DNA of 64,000 bases, taken from positions 310,001 to 374,000 of the forward strand of contig NEEC01000024.1 of assembly GCA_002189035.1 (NCBI GenBank), given 5' to 3'. A program made the translations under genes and the position numbers. This DNA is from Utricularia gibba. Taxonomy: Eukaryota; Streptophyta; Magnoliopsida; Lamiales; Lentibulariaceae. The notes under the pieces were generated by a model that saw only the letters and a list, made by a program, of their open reading frames with translations, did not search any database and was not told the DNA's origin. Positions 57,619 to 64,000 of the stretch are shown one piece after another. Each line of letters opens with the position of its first letter. The first letter of the stretch is position 1.

Positions 57619-58964
57619 TGATGCGTGTCGTTTCCACAACAAATTTTAATACTTTTAAAACTCATAAAACACAAAAGCGTAGTACGGGTGTCGAACACAG
57701 GGAATTGTTTTTGAGTGAAAGGTGAGGTACCCCGAATACAACTGTCACAATTTGTAAATGGTTTTGAAGGTTAAAGGTGCGAGAAACATTGATGATGAAG
57801 CTTGAGTAAGCGAATGAGAAGGGTTTTGAGCAAACAACTAAAATAAACATAAGCGATGAACCTTAAATAAAGTAAATGTTCCTAGGTTTGGAATCCTGTC
57901 CAGCTATGTTCATTGCGTCTTCACTCTTCCCTGGTCCTCTCGAGTACTCGGTTATAGGAGTAAGGAATTGCCTACCCTCCCTTACACTCTCTTGCAAGAA
58001 GGCACGGGAATAGCCCGATGTTGCTCCTCCTTGGACGAACGTGAGAATAAGAGGCCTTACCAGCATACCCTCACGGCCGAATTGCGCGCATGTGCCCGAG
58101 TGTTGCCAATGACTCAATGAGTCCAGATACGAAGTTACTACCTGTCCATTGATAGTGAGGTACGGCTACAAACAAAATGTTGTCTTCCTCCTATCAAAAG
58201 GGCTCGAGTTGGTGCTTTCCACCTTGCTCCTCTCCAAAATCCGCAGGTAGTGATCAATTAACCATGAACCTTAAATAAGGGGACTGTTACAGAAAGACTG
58301 CAACATAGTCGTGCGAAGACATATGAAACCTGATCGGATTCAAAGAAAATGTGAAGATAAGCTAACGAAACATAGATCTGGTGGTGTTCCAACCCAGAAA
58401 CGGAAGTTTCTAGCCACGAACGGCCATACAAACTAAAGGAAACGCAAACAAGGTTGTAGAGAGAAGCAAGAGGAAAAATCCTCTAGAGAGAGAAAAACAA
58501 AAGAGAAAACTAAACTAACTACTCTCACGTCTGAACAGAACTGGACTTCAATGAGAGTTTGAGATTTCGTGTCCCTATGATTCTGCTGAACTTGGGATGA
58601 CTTGCAGGCAAACGTCTAACACTGGTACGCTAATGATGCCGCATGTCAGAGACTCCCGTGTTCCACACGTCATGGCTCATGATTAGGCGTTTGTAGTCTT
58701 CCGGAAATCAAGGGAATGTTAGCTCGGGAAGATCCAATTTGTCGCCATTTGATGCCCTCTTTCTCTCACTTCCTACCACGTGTGCATCTCTAGAAAAACT
58801 CAATTAAAACTAGTAAAATTAATAGGTAAAATACAAGATTTAGGATAATTACCCTAAACTAGATAAAAACCTAAATCTCATATTATAGACTCCTAATTAG
58901 ACACTTCTAATCACATTTAAACATAAAAACAACCTAACAAATAATAAGCAAATGACACTTAACG
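57619..58964 (-). mobile_element. Gypsy 3-prime LTR (family D)
   Basis: On the minus strand it starts CGTTAAGTGTCATTTG (TG mutated to CG) at 58964 and ends GACACGCATCA at 57619. It is directly preceded by a polypurine tract (58965-58999), so it is a 3-prime LTR. The internal region is cut off near 59008. It is inserted in the Mutator transposase at GCTTG (57614-57618). A second, partial copy of the family is at 62517-63414, and the solo LTR at 11840-13148 is a relative. Confidence 0.85.
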
Positions 58965-58999
58965 TATTCCCCCACACTTAAATCATGCTTGTCGTCAAG
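58965..58999 (-). other. Polypurine tract of the gypsy element
   Basis: The minus strand reads CTTGACGACAAGCATGATTT, then AAGTGTGGGGGAATA, immediately upstream of the LTR. The AGTGTGGGGGAA run is the standard plus-strand primer of Athila/Tat elements. Confidence 0.8.
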
Positions 59000-59229
59000 T
59001 ATGAAAACAGATAGAGATATGATTTTGTTAATTATTTTGAGAATATTTTAATATTTGATTTGTTTTAAATGAGTTATCAATATATATTTAGTAATTCGTT
59101 TATTTTAATTTTGCAGGTCAATAGATACTTTAAATATTCCATTGGATTGTAGTTTATTGCAAATGCAAGATCGGCATATTTTGAGTCGAATTTTGAGCCG
59201 TAAAGATATTTCATATGTTTATTGAAATT

Positions 59230-59520
59230 TTTTATTGAATATTTATATTCAATACTCTTACCGAATGTATTATGATTGAGTGTGTTTTTGTTGAATATTG
59301 GTAAATCTATTCTTATTCAATATTTTTGTTGAATATTTTCTGTGAATCTATTTTATCCAATCTACTCTTATTGAATACTTTTTTTGTGAATCTATTCTTA
59401 TTGAATATTTTTATTGAGTATTTTTTTAATCTATTCATATGAAATGTATATTTATCGAGTTTAGACTTATTGAATATTTTTATTTAATCTATTGTTAATA
59501 AATCTATTCTTATTATAGGA
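59230..59520 (+). repeat. Degenerate short tandem repeat
   Basis: About ten imperfect copies of a 25-35 bp unit built from AATCTATTCTTATTGAATAT and TTTTTGTTG, just upstream of the FCP1-like exons and perhaps within an intron of that former gene. Confidence 0.7.
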
Positions 59521-59699
59521 TTTGATATTTTGCATAAGAGGGATGTACAAGATCTTATACTAGTCTTCTCAAGTATGCAAAAGAATTTTATTGAAATTTT
59601 ACCACAATTTGTGGATGCATTGAGGACAAAACGCTATTGGTGCAATGTGTTGAAGAATCCTAGAGTACCCAAGAAGAGTGAAGATGTGTCTAAGGATGA

Positions 59700-60704
59700 G
59701 AGGATAGAAGAGGTAATGATGTTGAAGGGGAAAAGTACACATATGGTGTCAATGATGTGGATGATACATTTACATTTATAACAAAGAAGAATGAAGAGCT
59801 TCGCTACAAGTTGGATTGGTATGAGAGCCGTTTAGCGTATACTGGACCCTCTTTGAGTGCCTCTGAACCTCAACGAAAACTGGTTATCTTGGACATAAAT
59901 GGTGTGCTCGCAGACATTGTATACATGGCTGGACCATAAGGGTCACGAACCCCTCCAGACAAAATTATATATGGCCGATCAGGTACGTTAACACAACACT
60001 TATTTTTGTGTGTTATATGCATTAACACTCTGTGAGATATCATAAGTAGTTTTTGGTGTAATTTGTGTAGTCTTTCTACGTCCATATGCCTGTGACTTTA
60101 TTAGGTGGTGTTTGGATAATTTTGATGTAGCCTTATGGTCATCGCATGGCGGGTACGTGTGCTGCATCTGTTTTTTTTTTTTTTTTTGGTATTGCACAAA
60201 TACTTTCAAGTGATTTCTTTTGTAGGGAGCAACTACAAGCAATCACTAAATGGGTATTTCCACCTTACTTATTCAATAAACTCATTTTCGTGTGGGACTA
60301 AATGATGACTACGGACATAGGTGTAAGTATTCACAATAATCCTAACAATACGGTCTACATGAAGGAGTTGAGTCGTGTATGGGCTATCAACAATGGATTG
60401 AACATAAGATATGACTGTAACAATACCTTATTGATTGATGATTCACCTCACAAGTCAATGAAAAATCCGATAAGTCATTTTAGTTATTCTCCTATACCAT
60501 ACACTTGTTTATATATAAAAACTAAGCCTACATTTTTTAGGAAAATAATGCTGTTTTTCAAGTCCCTATTCACATACTAATAGGGCTGATACATCACTAA
60601 ATGTTGATGGTGAGATGCGGACTTTTCTTGAAGGGTTACGGTATGTTCATGATGTTCCAAGCTATGTTCATGACAACCAAATAGGACAACCCCACATACA
60701 TTAG
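59700..60704 (+). pseudogene. FCP1-like (CTD phosphatase / NIF-type) pseudogene with introns
   Basis: Exon pieces: about 59718-59982, 60071-60152, 60226 to about 60465, and 60584-60704, joined by GT-AG introns except the third, whose donor reads ATAAGT. The text follows the FCP1 homology domain of plant proteins: RKLVILDINGVLADIVY (catalytic Asp at 59891-59893; the usual second Asp is Asn, as in the plant subfamily as I recall it), FLRPYACDFIRWCLDNFDVA, LWSSHG, KELSRVWAINN, NTLLIDDSPHKSMKNP (the conserved LLLDDSPYK motif), and a final exon GEMRTFLEGLRYVHDVPSYV ending GQPHIH. TAA stops at 59937 and 60299 disable it. Such enzymes dephosphorylate proteins such as the RNA polymerase II tail. Intron retention shows a DNA-level copy, not a retrocopy. 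Confidence 0.8.
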
Positions 60705-61679
60705 GGACATGCCTTATGGAAGTATTACGCATGCCTACAGGATTATTAGAGGGAGCCTCTAATATTAGTTCTTGTGAAAAATTATGTTGTAGTTGGAATT
60801 CTTTGGTTGTTGACTTTTTTTTCTAAAAGACAATTATGTCGTCGTTAGTATTAAATTCGTTAAATTCCCATATTCATCATGTGAAATATGTTGCAGTGAA
60901 TAGTGACCCTCTAGATCAATTTGGAGGCACGTATAATGATTTATAAGGGTGTCTTTGATCACTTATGAACATGCATAAGTTCTGTTAAGTGTGCTTGGGC
61001 AGCGTGTCCTTTAGGGTTGTGGTTGTCGAATTGTCAGACATTTTGATCCATTCTTGAGGGTGCCTAGGATCTTCTTTGAACAACCTTAATGATTGTTAAG
61101 GATGTTTGGAAACTGTTCGCAAAACATGTGTCAAATATGTGATGTTAATTTTGTAAATTTAATCTACTTAATCCTTTTTATTTGTTGTTTTCAAAATAGG
61201 TGAAGGTTGGAAAAATTTTATGAAATAGATAATGTTTTAATTTTAATTTGAAAAATACACAATAATTACAAGAAATTATATAAAACAACTATATAAACAT
61301 ATTTATTTTCAAAAATAAATATATAAATAATAATTATATTCGTTTTATATGATTTGAAATCTTTTTGTATTTGTTTCAAAAAAATTTAATTTTATCAAAT
61401 GTATATTCAAATACTAATAATTTAATAATTTTTATCATTTATTTTATTCATTTAAGTCACAAATTATATTGATTTTAATTATACTTTACTGGGTATGTTA
61501 TCAAATAATTTAAATTAAGGTATTTTAAAAATTAACATAGTATATTACATAATATATTCAGTTAAATATAAAATTTAATATTTTTAAATATATCATTTAA
61601 TAATATCATAAAAAAAAATTAATAATTATTAAAAACTTCGCTGTCAAAAACCCACAGTGATTCATATGGATGCCTGGAA
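60705..61679. other. AT-rich, no recognised feature
   Basis: 60705-61130 may be 3-prime flank of the former phosphatase gene. 61130-61640 is strongly AT-rich. No coding match. Confidence 0.45.
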
Positions 61680-61922
61680 AACACCTAAAAACAGTAATCG
61701 ATCGGTTCTGGTTACGTTTTAGTTGGCAAATCTTGGTTCTGGTTTTGAATCAAAACCATCCGTACTGTTCCGGTTTCGGTTCGGTTCAAGGTTTGGGGAT
61801 ATGGTTTCGAACCGAAACTGAAACCATTGCCTTTTGTGAACCACGGTTTCGGAATCGACAGTTCACTGGAACCGTATGATTCTGAACCAAAACCATACGG
61901 TTCGGAACCAAACCCACCTCTA
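61680..61922. mobile_element. Right subterminal region and terminus of hAT element
   Basis: Dense GGTTC, CGGTTC and GAACCG motifs in both orientations, closing GGAACCAAACCCACCTCTA. Such clustered subterminal motifs are transposase-binding sites in hAT elements. The same motif style occurs at 50349-50510 and 6556-6607. Confidence 0.7.
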
Positions 61923-62516
61923 CCAGTATCTAAGAAGCTTCCGGGCATTCATACGCCTACTTTCCTAAGTCCTTAGCGTAGACAGACGTTGGCATGCCTT
62001 CAATACCACTACTTGCCACCCAGACAAACCACAGATCCAACACTAACAAAATTCAATATAGATGTCAAGCGAGCTACACGAAGGACTGGTTTGGTTGCAT
62101 GGAAGTGGCAAATCCAAGCTTTAATTATTATGGTGTACGTAACTTGAGTGTTACAAAAAACATTGCTTGATTGATAGTTATAGAATAGTATTAATTGTGT
62201 TCGGTTGAAAGATTTGATTACTATACAAAATAAATAATGTTAAAGACTTGATTACCCCTTTTATGAAAAATAAATAAATGCACTCTTTTGAAGAGTGCGA
62301 TGATGTTGTTTATGTTTCTCCTGTTCTCTTCATTTGTTTCTAGGGTTCGAAATTCAGAATTCATCTCTTCTATTTAATAATTGGTGATGGGGAATTAGAA
62401 AAAAGTTGCTCAAAAAGACCTTTTTTTAGGAGAAGAGAAGAATCTTATCATTATCTTGAAGAAATGTATCAAAAAGGGTTGGAAACTAGAGAGCAGACTC
62501 AAATTTTAAACAATAA
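61923..62516. other. Flank with a possible MITE start
   Basis: No coding match. GGACTGGTTTGGTTGCATGG at 62083 resembles a MITE end, but the partner end is not found before the LTR fragment at 62517. Confidence 0.4.
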
Positions 62517-63414
62517 TACCCTCACGGCCGAATTGCGCGCATGCCCGAGTGTTGCCAATGACCCAATGAGTCCAGATACGAGGTCACTACCTGTCCATTG
62601 ATCCTGAGGTACGGCCATATACAAAACATTGTCTTCCTCCTGCCAAAAGGGCTCGAGTTGGTGCTTTCCACCTTGCTCCTCTCCAAAATCCGCAGGTAGT
62701 GATCAGCTAACCATGAACCTTGAACAAGGGGACTGTTACAGAAAGACTGCAACATAGTCGCGCGAAGACATACGAAACCCATTCGGATTCAGAGAAAATG
62801 TGAAGATAAGCTAACGATACATAGATCTGGGGGTGTTCCAACCCAGAAACGAAAGTTTCTAGCCGCAAACGGCCATACAAACTAAAGAAAATGAAACAAG
62901 GTTCTAGAGAGAAGCTAGAGAAAAATTCCTCTAGAGAGAGAAACAAAAGGGAAAACTAAATTGAAAGTAAACTAAACTTGTCTGAATAGAACTGAACTTC
63001 ATTGAGAGTCTGAGCTTTCGTGTCCCTATGATTCTGCTGAACTTTAGATGACTTGCAAGCAACGTCTGACACTGGTACGCTAATGATGCCGCCTGTCAGA
63101 AACTCCCGTGTTCCGCACGTCAAGTCTCATGATTAGGCGTTTGCAGTCTTCCGGAAATCAAGGGAATGTCAGCTCGGGAAGATCCAATTTGTCGCCATCT
63201 GATGCCCTCTTTCTCTCACTTCCGGCCACGTGTGCGCCTCTAGAAAAACTCAATTAAAACAAGTAAAATTAATAGATAAAATACAAGATTTAGGATAATT
63301 ACCCTAAGCTAGATAAAAACCCAAATCTCACATTATAGACTCCTAATTAGACACTTCTAATCACATTTAAACATAAAAACAACCTTAGAAATAATAAGAA
63401 AATGACACTTAACA
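62517..63414 (-). mobile_element. Gypsy LTR fragment (family D)
   Basis: Starts TGTTAAGTGTCATTTTC at 63414 on the minus strand and runs parallel to 58962-58065 with high identity (ACGGCCGAATTGCGCGCATG, GATCCAATTTGTCGCCAT). The last ~450 bp of the LTR are missing at 62517. It retains the intact TG start that the 57619-58964 copy has lost. Confidence 0.85.
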
Positions 63415-63785
63415 ATAGTGTATGCTGAAATTGTATTTCATGATTTGTGATAGGCATATTATATGATTTGCCATTGTTATATGTTTTGATTATGTGTCAT
63501 TATATTGCTGTTGTAAATTTTTAAATTGTTTGTATTATGTGATTGGTTTACGATGGATGATAATTATAATATAGGATGCTGTTATTATGTGGAAACTAAA
63601 TCAGGCAAAACCACGGGTGCTTATCACACCAGATAAAAAAACTGTTCACAAATCACTGAGTTTTGAATCACACGAGCAAAACAGCTCCAAGAAACAGGCT
63701 CAATCCAGCCAAACTTTTCCCTTAGGGCGCGTTTTATTGTTGGGTAAGGCCTAAACCCAGGTTTAGTTTATTTGGGTTTAGGTAA
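63415..63785. other. Unclassified spacer
   Basis: Between two LTR fragments. 63723-63785 (GGGCGCGTTTTATTGTTGGG) looks like a MITE start cut by the following LTR. No coding match. Confidence 0.4.
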
Positions 63786-64000
63786 TGATAACACATATTT
63801 TTGAGTGATTGAGTGCATGGAAATGACTCATATTGTGCTACAAAACTTAAGTTTTACTGCCTAGTTCTATATTTTTACACATAGTACCATAGTTGTGTTT
63901 TTTTAGTCTTAGTTGGGACTAAATTGATTTAGTTCCAACCTTACTTTTAATAGTTTTCTTTGAGTAATGCAGCACATGTCGGCAACACAAATCCCAAGGA
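63786..64000 (+). mobile_element. Family A LTR, cut by window end
   Basis: TGATAACACATATTTTTGAG onward aligns with the minus-strand LTRs at 28957 and 32934 (TTTTACTGCCTAGTTCTATA, TAGTTTTCTTTGAG, AACACAAATCCCAAGGA). It runs off the window. Here the family lies on the plus strand. Confidence 0.85.

Larger units (their letters stand above)
50349..61922 (+). mobile_element. Large hAT transposon with nested insertions
   Basis: The left end, TAGAGGTAGGTTCGCTTC, and the reverse complement of the right end, TAGAGGTGGGTTTGGTTC, match at 15 of 18 positions, and both continue into GGTTC/GAACC-rich subterminal sequence (50349-50510 and 61680-61922). CCGGCATC (50341-50348) and CCAGTATC (61923-61930) flank it: 6 of 8 identical, both differences being transitions, consistent with an aged 8-bp hAT target duplication. 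A hAT transposase pseudogene lies inside on the plus strand. Much of the interior is later insertions (copia, MITE, Mutator, gypsy). An alternative is two separate hAT remnants whose ends happen to face each other. Confidence 0.55.

Overview
The window is plant nuclear DNA, most likely from an angiosperm and probably a eudicot. It is AT-rich and gene-poor. The evidence is a 10-exon protein kinase gene of a plant-only architecture, a small secreted peptide gene of an apparently plant-only family, and dense nested plant transposons (Ty3/gypsy elements of the Athila/Tat type, Ty1/copia LTRs, and hAT, Mutator and PIF/Harbinger DNA transposons). I cannot name the species.

Only two features look like intact host genes. 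At 1539-4396 (minus) is a complete gene for a receptor-like cytoplasmic kinase with an N-terminal universal-stress-protein domain. All ten exons join in frame through GT-AG introns to give 723 residues with every kinase catalytic motif present. At 48857-49093 (plus) is a 78-residue secreted peptide precursor with a motif closely resembling IDA (INFLORESCENCE DEFICIENT IN ABSCISSION).

Layout: 1-1.1 kb flank with a PIF/Tourist-like MITE; 1.5-4.4 kb kinase gene; 5.9-6.8 kb PIF/Harbinger remnant capped by a lone hAT terminus; 6.8-15.3 kb decayed gypsy sequence, including a plus-strand gag-PR-RT block split by a solo LTR with a perfect 5-bp target duplication; 15.3-28.2 kb minus-strand gypsy elements, one of them with a long pol and an extra 3-prime ORF, split by ~1.5 kb copia LTRs; 28.2-33.7 kb an internally deleted gypsy element lying in a plus-strand gag; 33.7-39.4 kb LTR-like and TRIM-like pieces and unclassified DNA; 39.5-45.8 kb an internally deleted Athila/Tat element; 45.8-50.3 kb AT-rich DNA carrying the peptide gene.

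From 50349 to 61922 two matching inverted hAT termini, flanked by related 8-bp sequences, bracket 11.6 kb. This interval holds a broken hAT transposase, a MITE, a copia LTR pair, a Mutator transposase fused in frame to a Ulp1/C48 SUMO protease, a gypsy 3-prime LTR and an intron-containing FCP1-like phosphatase pseudogene. The end of the window carries more LTR fragments.

No tRNA, rRNA or CRISPR array was recognised. Most transposon genes carry stops or frameshifts. Boundaries of degenerate elements are approximate unless a TG..CA end or target duplication is quoted.
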